Position numbers and translations under genes: made by a program. DNA of 27,194 nucleotides from assembly GCA_003543215.1 (NCBI GenBank), contig DPJD01000001.1, positions 459,956-487,149 on the forward strand, read 5' to 3'. The DNA comes from Erysipelotrichaceae bacterium (GTDB taxonomy: Bacteria; Bacillota_I; Bacilli_A; Erysipelotrichales; Erysipelotrichaceae). This document shows positions 16,178 to 23,403 of this stretch, piece after piece. Positions within the stretch are counted from its first letter, which is position 1. Each line of letters opens with the position of its first letter. The notes beneath the pieces are model-generated. The model saw only the letters and a list, made by a program, of their open reading frames with translations. It ran no database searches and was not told the origin of the DNA.

Positions 16178-16606
16178 TTAGGCCTCTAATATTTTGATGG
16201 ATTTCGCATAGCGATTGAGTCGTTCTCTCGTTTTATCATCAATGTGATTCAAGCGTGATTCATCACTGTTATGTTTTAAATCCGCGAGTTTTACGATGCG
16301 GGCGAGCTCATTCTCTTTGACGCGATGAATATAGGCAATGTAGTCTTCTGAATCTTCATGTGTTAAAAGATGGAGTGCATTCATGATTTTGGGTGAGAAA
16401 CCATAACTTTCGATATCTTCAAATGTGTAATGTGAATCCTCAACCACGTCATGTAAGAGAGCTACGATGATCGAATCTTCTGTCTTCATTTGGGTGGCTA
16501 GGTAGAAGGGATGATAGATATAGGGTAGTCCTGCTTTATCGACTTGATCCTTATGTGCATCAAAAGCGATCTCTAAAGCTTTTTTAACCTTTTCAGTGTA
16601 GAGCAT
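16178..16606 (-). CDS. Small HD-domain phosphohydrolase (possible alarmone hydrolase)
   Basis: A 142-residue protein made of a single HD domain: H32 (YHPF), H52-D53 in LLHDVVED, and D109 in KLADLKHN, the four metal ligands. The HDxxED form (HDVVED) is the one found in (p)ppGpp hydrolase domains of SpoT/Rel and in small alarmone hydrolases. No synthetase domain is present. AAAGGAGGA gives a strong ribosome site, with TATAAT (16633-16628) upstream. It is divergent from the peroxidase operon. Alarmone hydrolysis is likely but other nucleotide substrates are possible. Confidence 0.8.
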   Translation of the reverse strand: MLYTEKVKKALEIAFDAHKDQVDKAGLPYIYHPFYLATQMKTEDSIIVALLHDVVEDSHYTFEDIESYGFSPKIMNALHLLTHEDSEDYIAYIHRVKENELARIVKLADLKHNSDESRLNHIDDKTRERLNRYAKSIKILEA

Positions 16607-16627
16607 AAAAATTCCTCCTTTAGTCTC

Positions 16628-16633
16628 ATTATA
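16628..16633 (-). promoter_or_regulatory. -10 element of the HD phosphohydrolase gene
   Basis: TATAAT on the minus strand, 21 bases before the ATG, ahead of AAAGGAGGA. No clear -35. Confidence 0.5.
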
Positions 16634-16653
16634 ATCAATTCTAAACTAATTAA

Positions 16654-16681
16654 TTGACTTAAGTAATAAATATGATACTAT
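16654..16681 (+). promoter_or_regulatory. Promoter of the peroxidase-OhrR operon
   Basis: TTGACT (16654-16659), 16-base spacer, and an extended -10 TG-A-TACTAT (16673-16681). Confidence 0.7.
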
Positions 16682-16685
16682 TAGA

Positions 16686-16695
16686 TTGTATACAA
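16686..16695 (+). promoter_or_regulatory. Candidate OhrR operator
   Basis: A perfect palindrome TTGTATACAA directly behind the -10, covering the predicted start site. Binding by the downstream OhrR-like protein is inference. Confidence 0.5.
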
Positions 16696-16711
16696 CCTAA
16701 ATGGAGGAACT

Positions 16712-17248
16712 ATGAGTCTATATCAATTAAATGTTAAAGATGTGAAGAAGAATGACGTAAGTTTAAAGGACTATGAGGGTAAGGTTTTGTTGGTGGTGAA
16801 TACGGCTACAGGTTGTGGCTTTACACCGCAATATGAAGGGCTTGAAACCTTGTATAAACAATATAAAGATCAAGGTTTGGAAATCTTAGATTTTCCATGT
16901 AATCAATTTATGAACCAAGCGCCAGGAACAGATGAAGAATTGGCTGAGTTCTGTCAGTTGAAGTTTGGGACCAGTTTTAAGACCTTTGCGAAAGTGAATG
17001 TGAATGGAGAGGATGCGGATCCTTTGTTTAAGTATTTACGTAAAGAAGCACCGGCTGAGTATGAAGATGAAAAAGCGAATGCGTTTAAGAAAGTTTTGAA
17101 TGATTTGAAACAAAGTTTTACAGGCGATTCCATTAAGTGGAATTTCACGAAATTCTTAATTGGACGTGATGGCAAGGTCATTGCACGTTTTGCGCCTACG
17201 TTTAAACCAGAAGCTTTGGAGCCTTTCATCCTTGAAGCTTTGAAGTAG
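16712..17248 (+). CDS. Thiol-dependent glutathione peroxidase homologue
   Basis: A 178-residue peroxidase of the GPx family. The peroxidatic cysteine is C35 in NTATGCGFTPQY; Q65 (FPCNQF) and W143-N144 (KWNFTKFL) complete the active site. C81 in EFCQLKFG is at the position of the resolving cysteine of thioredoxin-dependent members, so thioredoxin rather than glutathione is the probable reductant. TGGAGGAA precedes the ATG. It is the first gene of an operon with an OhrR-like sensor one base downstream, so organic hydroperoxides are likely substrates and inducers. Confidence 0.92.
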   Translation: MSLYQLNVKDVKKNDVSLKDYEGKVLLVVNTATGCGFTPQYEGLETLYKQYKDQGLEILDFPCNQFMNQAPGTDEELAEFCQLKFGTSFKTFAKVNVNGEDADPLFKYLRKEAPAEYEDEKANAFKKVLNDLKQSFTGDSIKWNFTKFLIGRDGKVIARFAPTFKPEALEPFILEALK

Positions 17249-17249
17249 T

Positions 17250-17684
17250 ATGGATGAACATTTAAAGCTGGAGAATCAGCTCTGCTTTGCACTGTATACC
17301 AGTGCGCGGACAATCGTACGTAAGTATAAACCGTACTTGGACCCTTTAGGTCTAACCTATACGCAATATATTGCGATGCTTGTCCTGTGGGAACAGGATG
17401 GCATCAGTATTAAGGACTTAGGTGAGCAATTGATGTTGGATTCAGGTACACTTACCCCCTTGGTTAAAAAGCTTGAAAAACAGGGTTTATTGAAGCGTGA
17501 GCGTGGTCAAAGTGATGAGCGTTATGTGTCGATTGTATTGACAGAAGCGGGTCGAACTTTGAAGCAAAGAGCAAGTGATGTGCCATTTCAAATCGCTAAG
17601 AGTTTACATTTGGATGTTGCACAAGGTTTTGAATTGAAACAAAGACTTGATCAGTTCATTTTAGATAATAAGGATCTCGATTAG
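17250..17684 (+). CDS. ohrR: OhrR-like MarR family organic peroxide sensor
   Basis: A 144-residue winged-helix repressor. The N-terminus LKLENQLCFALYTSAR matches B. subtilis OhrR (LKLENQLCF), with the redox-sensing cysteine at C12; it is the only cysteine, as in the one-Cys OhrR class. LGEQLMLDSGTLTPLVKKLE is the recognition-helix region and SDERYVSIVLTEAG the wing. It starts one base after the peroxidase stop and probably represses its own operon. The usual partner is ohrA; here a GPx gene takes that place. The name ohrR is by homology. Confidence 0.88.
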   Translation: MDEHLKLENQLCFALYTSARTIVRKYKPYLDPLGLTYTQYIAMLVLWEQDGISIKDLGEQLMLDSGTLTPLVKKLEKQGLLKRERGQSDERYVSIVLTEAGRTLKQRASDVPFQIAKSLHLDVAQGFELKQRLDQFILDNKDLD

Positions 17685-17704
17685 GAAGCAATGCTTCCTT
17701 TTTT
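17684..17704 (+). terminator. Terminator of the peroxidase-OhrR operon
   Basis: GGAAGC and GCTTCC form a 6-pair stem with a 3-base loop followed by six Ts, right at the stop codon of the regulator. Confidence 0.85.
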
Positions 17705-17736
17705 CATAGAATCGTCACAATCTTAAGCAATGCATT

Positions 17737-17745
17737 TGATAGAAT
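17737..17745 (+). promoter_or_regulatory. Extended -10 promoter of the CBS protein gene
   Basis: TG-A-TAGAAT with no clear -35, 20 bases before the chosen ATG. Confidence 0.5.
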
Positions 17746-17765
17746 TAGAAGTGTTGAGGGAATCA

Positions 17766-18218
17766 ATGGAAACAAAGCGATTAGATGTGCATCCAACACA
17801 ACATTTGGATCTGCCGTGTGTGGTCTTACTGACACCAAAAAGTGAATTGAATATACTGAAGGATTCAATGACAATTCGTCAAGCACTTGAAAAAATGCGC
17901 CACGCCTCCTATACCGCGATGGCGGTTTTGGATGATCGTGGTCATTATGTAGGGACTGTGAATGAAGGGGATTTTCTTTGGTATCTCTTAAATACAGGAC
18001 AAACTCAAACGAAGGAACTGGAAGATGATCCATTGCGATCAATCGTACGCATGAATTGGAATCCATCCATATCGGGTGACGAACCTGTAACATCCGTTCT
18101 TGAACGGGTGATGGATCAAAATTTCGTTCCTGTGGTGGATGATCGAGGCATGTTCATGGGCATCATCACACGTAAATCCGTCATCGCATTTACAATGCGT
18201 CATATGCAAAGAAAATAG
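17766..18218 (+). CDS. Two-CBS-domain protein, DarB/CbpB-like
   Basis: A 150-residue protein consisting of a CBS pair. The first (about 26-75) includes SYTAMAVLDDRGHYVGTV and the second (about 90-145) includes VPVVDDRGMFMGIITRKSV. The layout and phrases such as YTAMAVLD and GIITRKSVI resemble B. subtilis DarB (YkuL/CbpB), which binds c-di-AMP and controls Rel and pyruvate carboxylase. ATG 17766 follows GAGGG by five bases; an ATG at 17730 lies in the promoter. The binding nucleotide is inferred. It is a single gene between two terminators. Confidence 0.75.
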   Translation: METKRLDVHPTQHLDLPCVVLLTPKSELNILKDSMTIRQALEKMRHASYTAMAVLDDRGHYVGTVNEGDFLWYLLNTGQTQTKELEDDPLRSIVRMNWNPSISGDEPVTSVLERVMDQNFVPVVDDRGMFMGIITRKSVIAFTMRHMQRK

Positions 18219-18236
18219 GACAAAATGTCCTATTTT
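18212..18236. terminator. Bidirectional terminator between CBS and nitroreductase genes
   Basis: AAAATAGGAC and GTCCTATTTT form a 10-pair stem with a 5-base loop. It carries the stop codon of the CBS gene and touches that of the convergent nitroreductase. Confidence 0.88.
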
Positions 18237-18982
18237 TAGTATTTGATAAAGCCTTGTCCTTGGTAGAATTTCAACAGCTGCATGCGTCCTGGATGCTTAC
18301 GCGTCATGCCTTTGGCAATCTGTGTCGTGAACGCATCGACACGATTGTTCGCATCGCGTAGATCGTAGTATTCATGCACGATCGCATCGTAATCCTTAAG
18401 TGCTTCACACACGTTCTCTAGTTTAGGATACGTGTTTTCAAAGTGCATGATATCACGTGGCAGTCTTGGCTTGAGTTGCGGAGCTTGGTCTGGATGACCG
18501 ATGGCAATGCCCAGTACAGGTACGACGTGTTCTGGTAGATTGAAGATTTCAATCAGTTGATCGACTTGGTTGAGTATACTACCTAAGAAGACAGCGCCTA
18601 AGCCCATGGCTTCAGCCGCGATCATGATGTTTTGAGCGGCTAGGATGGCATCCGTCGCCGCCACAAAGAAACGATCGAAAGAACCAAGGACTTCCGTATC
18701 TGTGTCTTGTTCCTCAGCGATCAATTGATTGCGATGTTGGTCCGCAAGCATGATGAACAAGTGTCCACATTCCGCGATGTAGTTCTGATTCCCAATCTGT
18801 GCGACTTTGGCTTTCTTTTCAGGATCGGTGATGCTTAGGATCGAGTAGGATTGCATGAAACTGGATGTGGAAGTGTGACGTGCCACATCCACGAGTAGAT
18901 TGATTTGATCAGGTGTAAGAGGAATGTCTTTGAACTTACGAATGGAGCGATGATTGAGTTGATTTTGGATGGTTGAATTCAT
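18236..18982 (-). CDS. NfsA/NfrA-like FMN-dependent nitroreductase
   Basis: A 248-residue flavin oxidoreductase. NHRSIRKFKDIPLT (residues 9-22) is the FMN-phosphate binding start of the family, AAQNIMIAAEAMGLGAVFLG the mid-domain helix and loop, and PVLGIAIGHPDQAPQLKPRLP the NfsA/NfrA-type C-terminal motif. It reduces nitro compounds, quinones or flavins with NAD(P)H. ATG 18982 has AAAGG eight bases upstream and an extended -10 before it; the frame extends 25 codons further, but without those signals. A single gene convergent with the CBS gene. Confidence 0.88.
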   Translation of the reverse strand: MNSTIQNQLNHRSIRKFKDIPLTPDQINLLVDVARHTSTSSFMQSYSILSITDPEKKAKVAQIGNQNYIAECGHLFIMLADQHRNQLIAEEQDTDTEVLGSFDRFFVAATDAILAAQNIMIAAEAMGLGAVFLGSILNQVDQLIEIFNLPEHVVPVLGIAIGHPDQAPQLKPRLPRDIMHFENTYPKLENVCEALKDYDAIVHEYYDLRDANNRVDAFTTQIAKGMTRKHPGRMQLLKFYQGQGFIKY

Positions 18983-19007
18983 GAGGATACCTTTCTTGAT
19001 TAGTAAA

Positions 19008-19016
19008 ATTATATCA
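19008..19016 (-). promoter_or_regulatory. Extended -10 promoter of the nitroreductase gene
   Basis: TG-A-TATAAT on the minus strand, 26 bases before the chosen ATG. It supports the shorter start. Confidence 0.6.
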
Positions 19017-19038
19017 TAGAGCAATTTACTAGCTTTAG

Positions 19039-19067
19039 AAAAAATGAACCTAAGCAATTAGGTTCAT
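19039..19067 (-). terminator. Terminator of the alanine racemase operon
   Basis: On the minus strand ATGAACCTAA pairs with TTAGGTTCAT around a 4-base loop, followed by a T-run. The stem overlaps the racemase stop codon. Confidence 0.85.
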
Positions 19068-20182
19068 CGTTCAATAAGTTTAGGCGAAGGGAAACGAGCG
19101 TTCAGATAAGCGATGGGTTCACCATCCAAGATGTAAACGCGCGGAATGCGATCGTTGAGTTGCGGGAAGATTTCATAAGGAATGGTTCCCAAATGTTTAG
19201 CCAAAGCATACACATCAATGTGTGGACCCAAGACTTCAACCATTGTCCCAATCGGATAAACTTTATCCAATTTCACGATGGCGAGATCCATGCAGATCCG
19301 TCCAACATACTCATGAAGTTGTCCATCAATGGCACAATGGGCTCCTTGGAAGTGACGACTCAAGCCATCCGCATAGCCGATGCCAATTGTTCCAACCAAC
19401 TCATCTTCATCTGCGACATAACTTGCGCCATAGCCAACAGATTCACCTTTAGATAAAGCCTTGATATCCAAGATTGGCGCATGGAGCTTCATTAAAGGTT
19501 TGAGGTCGACATCATAGTCCGAATAACCATACAGGGATAAACCGATACGAACCGCATTACAGAAGGGGGTAGGGAAGTTCACCACAGCGCCACTGTTTGC
19601 GCAATGGATCCATTTGAAGGAACGATTGACGTGTTCAACCATTTGATTGAATAAGGTATATTGTGCTGTGGTTTGAACGTTGGAAGGTTCATCACTGGAT
19701 GCGAAGTGGGTGTAGATACCTTCTAAGTTAAAGCCTTTGGTGTCGGCTATGGTTAAAGCCGTATCCAAATCGCTTTGAAGCTTGATGCCCAAGCGATTCA
19801 TACCCGTATCAAGTTTGACATGGACACGTAACCCAGAAACAGTGGGTGCTTTAGAGACCCAGTCCAAGGAGACCATCGTTACGATGATGTCATTTTGATA
19901 AGCAAGTTCCAGATCTTCAGCTTCCACATATCCCATACATAAGATATCCATTTTGATTCCGTGATTACGAAGATTGATGGCTTCATCTAAAGTAGCGACG
20001 GCACACATGTGTGTCCCTATTTTCTCAAGATGTCGTGCCAGCATCACATCCCCATGCCCATAAGCATTGGCTTTAATGACGGCAATGAGTTCTTTTTGAT
20101 GATAATCATGGAGTACTTTTACATTATGTTCTAGAGCATTTAAATCGACTTCAGCCCAGGTTTTACGAAAGGATGGTTTCAT
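19064..20182 (-). CDS. alr: Alanine racemase
   Basis: Makes D-alanine for peptidoglycan using PLP. At 372 residues it has normal length. K37 in AVIKANAYGHG binds PLP, Y251 in SVGYGASY is the opposing catalytic base, KLDTGMNRLG holds R130, and GRICMDLA lines the substrate entry. GAGGA lies seven bases before the ATG, which shares one base with the stop of the upstream membrane-protein gene, so the two are cotranscribed. Fully intact. Confidence 0.95.
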   Translation of the reverse strand: MKPSFRKTWAEVDLNALEHNVKVLHDYHQKELIAVIKANAYGHGDVMLARHLEKIGTHMCAVATLDEAINLRNHGIKMDILCMGYVEAEDLELAYQNDIIVTMVSLDWVSKAPTVSGLRVHVKLDTGMNRLGIKLQSDLDTALTIADTKGFNLEGIYTHFASSDEPSNVQTTAQYTLFNQMVEHVNRSFKWIHCANSGAVVNFPTPFCNAVRIGLSLYGYSDYDVDLKPLMKLHAPILDIKALSKGESVGYGASYVADEDELVGTIGIGYADGLSRHFQGAHCAIDGQLHEYVGRICMDLAIVKLDKVYPIGTMVEVLGPHIDVYALAKHLGTIPYEIFPQLNDRIPRVYILDGEPIAYLNARFPSPKLIER

Positions 20183-20601
20183 TAGATGATCCTCGACTTG
20201 TTATAGGCGGTAACGATACCCCAAGCAAAGAATAAGAGGTTGATCAAACCATTGATTGAACCCAAATAGACTTGAGTGATGATCAATACGGCTTGGTAAA
20301 GGATAATTGGATTCAAGCTCAGTCCAAAATAGCGAACGACATCGGATAAGACAAAGGCAACACCCGCTAAGACAGCCCCAAGAATTGAGAACTTGACTTG
20401 GACACCACGCCCAAACTTTTGGATGACCATGCCGATAAGATAACCGATCCCGACATAGACGATTGAGAATGTGATGGGTAGGATACGTGAAATATAGCCG
20501 TATGCGATGCCAAGGCCAAGTGCCGTAGGAATCCCATAGAGAAGGGCATTGAGGAAACGTTGATTTGAATTCAGTTTGAATGAGTTGTAGATTCGATACA
20601 T
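20182..20601 (-). CDS. Small four-helix membrane protein, unknown function
   Basis: A 139-residue protein with about four hydrophobic segments (near residues 18-38, 41-60, 72-92, 100-130) and few charged residues apart from the termini. I recognise no family. It is the first gene of an operon with alr (one-base TAATG overlap). AGGAGA precedes the ATG and an extended -10 lies at 20631-20623 on this strand. Coupling to alr hints at a cell-envelope role, but nothing in the protein proves it. Confidence 0.75.
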   Translation of the reverse strand: MYRIYNSFKLNSNQRFLNALLYGIPTALGLGIAYGYISRILPITFSIVYVGIGYLIGMVIQKFGRGVQVKFSILGAVLAGVAFVLSDVVRYFGLSLNPIILYQAVLIITQVYLGSINGLINLLFFAWGIVTAYNKSRII

Positions 20602-20622
20602 AGTATTCTCCTAACGCAGTTT

Positions 20623-20631
20623 ATTATAGCA
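20623..20631 (-). promoter_or_regulatory. Extended -10 promoter of the membrane protein-alr operon
   Basis: TG-C-TATAAT on the minus strand, 22 bases before the ATG; no clear -35. Confidence 0.55.
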
Positions 20632-20737
20632 TTTACATTTAGGATTTTGAAATGAAGCAATGAATTAATCATTAAAGGTGCTAAAATACAAGTGATGTTA
20701 GCGTATGTATTTAAGCCAATTAATTGTCATTTTTGTA

Positions 20738-20766
20738 TTGACGATAAAATACCCTTATGGTATATT
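20738..20766 (+). promoter_or_regulatory. Promoter of the tRNA operon
   Basis: TTGACG, 17-base spacer, TATATT, about 24 bases before the first tRNA. Confidence 0.8.
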
Positions 20767-20789
20767 TAAAAGGCACTTGAGAGAAGCAT

Positions 20790-20865
20790 GGAGGCTTAGC
20801 TCAGTTGGGAGAGCGTCTGCCTTACAAGCAGAGGGTCGGGGGTTCGAGCCCCTCAGCCTCCACCA
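20790..20865 (+). tRNA. tRNA-Val (anticodon TAC)
   Basis: Acceptor arms GGAGGCT and AGCCTCC pair fully, CCA is encoded, and the T-loop GGTTCGAGCC is standard. The anticodon loop CTTACAA gives TAC. Confidence 0.96.
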
Positions 20866-20886
20866 TTTTTATTTAAGTGCAAAATT

Positions 20887-20962
20887 GCCGGCTTAGCTCA
20901 ATTGGCAGAGCAACTGATTTGTAATCAGTAGGTTGTGGGTTCAAGTCCTATAGCCGGCACCA
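20887..20962 (+). tRNA. tRNA-Thr (anticodon TGT)
   Basis: Acceptor GCCGGCT with AGCCGGC, anticodon loop TTTGTAA, T-arm GGTTCAAGTCC, encoded CCA. Confidence 0.96.
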
Positions 20963-20986
20963 TTCTTATCTCTCAGTATTTATACT

Positions 20987-21071
20987 GGGGGGGTAGCGAA
21001 GTGGCTAAACGCGGTTGACTGTAAATCAATTCTCTCCGAGTTCGGCGGTTCGAATCCGTCCCCCCCCACCA
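20987..21071 (+). tRNA. tRNA-Tyr (anticodon GTA)
   Basis: An 85-base class II tRNA with a long variable arm and anticodon loop CTGTAAA. The acceptor stem is seven G-C pairs with all Gs on the 5' side. CCA is encoded. Confidence 0.95.
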
Positions 21072-21077
21072 TCCTAT

Positions 21078-21153
21078 TGGGGTATAGCCAAGCGGTAAGG
21101 CACCAGACTTTGACTCTGGCATCTCCCTGGTCCGAATCCAGGTACCCCAGCCA
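21078..21153 (+). tRNA. tRNA-Gln (anticodon TTG)
   Basis: Starts with T as usual for Gln: TGGGGTA pairs with TACCCCA. Anticodon loop CTTTGAC, discriminator G, encoded CCA. Confidence 0.95.
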
Positions 21154-21159
21154 TAATGT

Positions 21160-21235
21160 GACCCGTTAGCTCAGGTGGTAGAGCAACTGACTTTTAATCA
21201 GTGGGTCGAAGGTTCGAGTCCTTTACGGGTCACCA
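21160..21235 (+). tRNA. tRNA-Lys (anticodon TTT)
   Basis: Acceptor GACCCGT with ACGGGTC, anticodon loop CTTTTAA, T-arm GGTTCGAGTCC, encoded CCA. Confidence 0.96.
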
Positions 21236-21250
21236 TTTCTTTTACCACCC

Positions 21251-21324
21251 GCGGATGTAGTTCAATGGTAGAACTTCAGCCTTCCAAGCTGACTACGTGG
21301 GTTCGATTCCCATCATCCGCTCCA
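21251..21324 (+). tRNA. tRNA-Gly (anticodon TCC)
   Basis: Acceptor GCGGATG with CATCCGC, anticodon loop CTTCCAA, discriminator T, encoded CCA. It is the last tRNA, and an integrase gene follows, so its 3' end is the probable attachment site. Confidence 0.96.
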
Positions 21325-21341
21325 TTTTACGTAAAACTCTC

Positions 21342-21368
21342 AAAAAGCGCTTAAACAGGCGCTTTTTT
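21342..21368 (+). terminator. Terminator of the tRNA operon
   Basis: AAAAAGCGC and GCGCTTTTT form a 9-pair stem with an 8-base loop and end in a T-run. Confidence 0.85.
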
Positions 21369-21387
21369 GCATATTAAGCTAATTTTA

Positions 21388-21407
21388 CTGGGTCACGCTG
21401 GGTCACG
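21388..21407 (+). repeat. Tandem 10-base repeat, two copies
   Basis: CTGGGTCACG occurs twice head to tail between the tRNA operon terminator and the integrase. It is probably an integrase or excisionase arm site. Confidence 0.7.
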
Positions 21408-21421
21408 GGTTAAAAATTATG

Positions 21422-21451
21422 TGCAATTTTATGCAATTTTACGTAGTTTTA
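21422..21451 (+). repeat. Tandem decamers, TGCAATTTTA twice plus one variant
   Basis: TGCAATTTTA at 21422-21431 and 21432-21441, then CGTAGTTTTA at 21442-21451. They are phased at 10 bases, about one helical turn, as expected for protein-binding arm sites. Confidence 0.7.
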
Positions 21452-21537
21452 CATCGTTGTTTTCCCAATTAAGGTGGCTCTCAAATGCTTGTTATTTTTC
21501 TAAAATTAAGTTGAGAAAACACAGAGAGGGTAAAAGA

Positions 21538-22686
21538 ATGCCAGCAACAAAACAAAACGATGGATTGTGGAGATTTCAAAAAGTAATTGTAGATCCAATT
21601 ACCGGTGAAAAGATTAGATTAAGAAAACGAGGTTACAAATCAAAACGAGATGCAGAGATAGCCGAAGCTTCTGCTATTATCGAAGCTACAAGCCAACCTG
21701 AATTGTTAGATGAGGTATTAGGTAAAGTAGTTATTGATGACTTTATTTCATATAAAGACGCAACTATTAACGCACGCTCTATGCAAAAGAAAAATAAAAT
21801 GATTAATGCGTTTATCTTACCTAATCTTGGTAATCTAGATTTAAATAAGTTTACCAATTTGCATGCACGTAAATACTATGATAAGTTAATTCACTTTGAA
21901 GCATCATTGAACCATAAAAATGCAATACTCGATTTAACGAAGTCAATCTTCTATCATGCTGAAACTAACTTTGGGATTTCAGCTCAGCCAATTAGAAGAC
22001 TTCAAAAGTTTAAGATCATAAAATCAAAAAGACGTTTATTTGATGTTTATGATATCGAAGATTTTGAGAAATTTAATTCTACTTTTTCAGAAGATACAGA
22101 GTATGAACTTACTTTAAAAACATTCTTTAATGTTCTATTCTGGACGGGAGCTAGAAGGGGTGAAGCAAAAGGCTTGAAATGGAATGATATCTTCTTTAAA
22201 TCAAATGAAATACGTATAGATGAACAGTTTATCGATAAAGATCCAATTCAAGGTAGAACCGTTTGCGATGTAAAGACATCTAACTCAATTAGAGAGATTT
22301 TAACAGATAATGTGACTATGAATATGTTAAAAAAATTAAAAGAGCTTAGAATGCAGAATGAAGCTTACAGTGAAGATGATTATGTATTTTTGAGAATGGA
22401 TGAGAATATTCCATTGGCTGATACAACGATTGATCGATTAAATAGAATACATGCTCAAATGGCGAAACTTAAAAGAATTCGAATTCATGATTTTAGACAC
22501 TCATTTGCATCTGTAAACTTTAGTTTAGGGGCTGATGTTGCTACAATCAGTAGACAACTTGGACATAGTTCAATTTCAATTACATTAGACATTTATGTAA
22601 CCATGATTAGTAAAAAGAATGATGAACGAGTAGGTATGTTGAATGATGCTCGTAACTCAGTCTTGCAAGATATAAAAGCAAAATAG
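21538..22686 (+). CDS. int: Phage-type tyrosine recombinase (integrase)
   Basis: A 382-residue site-specific recombinase. The N-terminus (LWRFQKVIVDPITGEKIRLR) resembles an AP2-like arm-binding domain, followed by a SAM-like core-binding domain (about 60-160). The catalytic set is complete: R206 in TGARRGE, K246 in VKTSNS, H317 and R320 in IHDFRHSF, H343 in LGHSS, and nucleophile Y353 in LDIYVTM. ATG 21538 is chosen because GAGAGGG precedes it and the protein then starts as family members do; the frame is open further upstream but runs through the repeats. Directly next to tRNA-Gly, which is the likely target. Confidence 0.92.
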   Translation: MPATKQNDGLWRFQKVIVDPITGEKIRLRKRGYKSKRDAEIAEASAIIEATSQPELLDEVLGKVVIDDFISYKDATINARSMQKKNKMINAFILPNLGNLDLNKFTNLHARKYYDKLIHFEASLNHKNAILDLTKSIFYHAETNFGISAQPIRRLQKFKIIKSKRRLFDVYDIEDFEKFNSTFSEDTEYELTLKTFFNVLFWTGARRGEAKGLKWNDIFFKSNEIRIDEQFIDKDPIQGRTVCDVKTSNSIREILTDNVTMNMLKKLKELRMQNEAYSEDDYVFLRMDENIPLADTTIDRLNRIHAQMAKLKRIRIHDFRHSFASVNFSLGADVATISRQLGHSSISITLDIYVTMISKKNDERVGMLNDARNSVLQDIKAK

Positions 22687-22699
22687 ATTGTAATTTAAA

Positions 22700-22745
22700 A
22701 GGACCAACTTATTTGAGATGTATCAAATGATTGGTCCTATTATTT
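22700..22745. terminator. Bidirectional terminator between integrase and repressor
   Basis: Outer stem AGGACCAA with TTGGTCCT, inner stem ATTTGA with TCAAAT. A T-rich tract lies on each side. It overlaps the end of the repressor gene. Confidence 0.75.
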
Positions 22746-23391
22746 TCTCACAGTATTTTTTTACTACTCCAAGTAATTTAAATTCACTTATGTCTGATAG
22801 GAGAATGATAGGATACTTCTCTGAATATTGGATTGGAGAAAGGATTAAATTATTATTGTTCTTTGATGCAATTCTAAAAATGACAGGTTCATCATTTAAA
22901 CTAATAGCAATAATTTCTCCATCTGAAAATGTATTTTGAATACTTACTAAGAAGTAATTACTTTTTGTGAATTTTGGATAAAGAGCATCATCATTAATTT
23001 CTATATATATGTTTGAATTGATCATTGATTCAGGTAAGTAATCATATCCTACTGTTTGAAATTTGCGAGGATCATAATCAATCTTAAAAAATTTATGTAT
23101 AGGTACTAATCTTGATTTTTCAAGAAATGACGGAATAACGTCTTTTGGGAGAGTTGTAATATTAATATCAAATTCTTGTTCAATTGATTCAAGAACTGTA
23201 AACAGATTAGCTTTCTTTAATTCTTCAGTTGGGACATTATAGTATTGAGCTAACTTTAAAAGAATTTCAGGTTTTGGATTTCTAAGGCCTTTTTCATAAT
23301 CGATATAACTTCTCTTAGATATTCCAATGTGTTGAATTACTTGTTCAATTGTTTTTTTATGTTGTTTGCGTAATGTCTTTAGATTATTCAT
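22723..23391 (-). CDS. CI-like repressor: XRE helix-turn-helix plus degenerate S24-like domain
   Basis: A 222-residue regulator. Residues 1-60 are an XRE domain (LKTLRKQHKKTIEQVIQHIG, then SKRSYIDYEKGLRNPKPEIL). Residues about 115-215 follow the LexA/CI peptidase fold (DDALYPKFTKSNYFLVSIQ, then DGEIIAISLNDEPVIFRI). The catalytic serine position of the DSM motif is A136 and the lysine position is F172, so autocleavage should not occur. No ribosome site is seen, but TAAAAT lies only seven bases before the ATG, compatible with a leaderless message as for lambda cI. It is divergent from the early genes and is the probable lysogeny-type switch of the element. Confidence 0.85.
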   Translation of the reverse strand: MNNLKTLRKQHKKTIEQVIQHIGISKRSYIDYEKGLRNPKPEILLKLAQYYNVPTEELKKANLFTVLESIEQEFDINITTLPKDVIPSFLEKSRLVPIHKFFKIDYDPRKFQTVGYDYLPESMINSNIYIEINDDALYPKFTKSNYFLVSIQNTFSDGEIIAISLNDEPVIFRIASKNNNNLILSPIQYSEKYPIILLSDISEFKLLGVVKKYCEKIIGPII

Positions 23392-23403
23392 TATTTTGAT
23401 TTT

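Noticed and set aside
20705..20896. 63-codon frame over the first tRNA
   Set aside because: It covers the tRNA promoter and tRNA-Val; its predicted residues are just translated tRNA sequence.
21388..21451. CRISPR-like array
   Set aside because: The repeats are 10 bases, directly tandem and without spacers; no cas genes are present.
21367..21537. N-terminal extension of the integrase
   Set aside because: The frame is open upstream, but it runs through the tRNA terminator and tandem repeats, and a ribosome site and family-like N-terminus fit ATG 21538.
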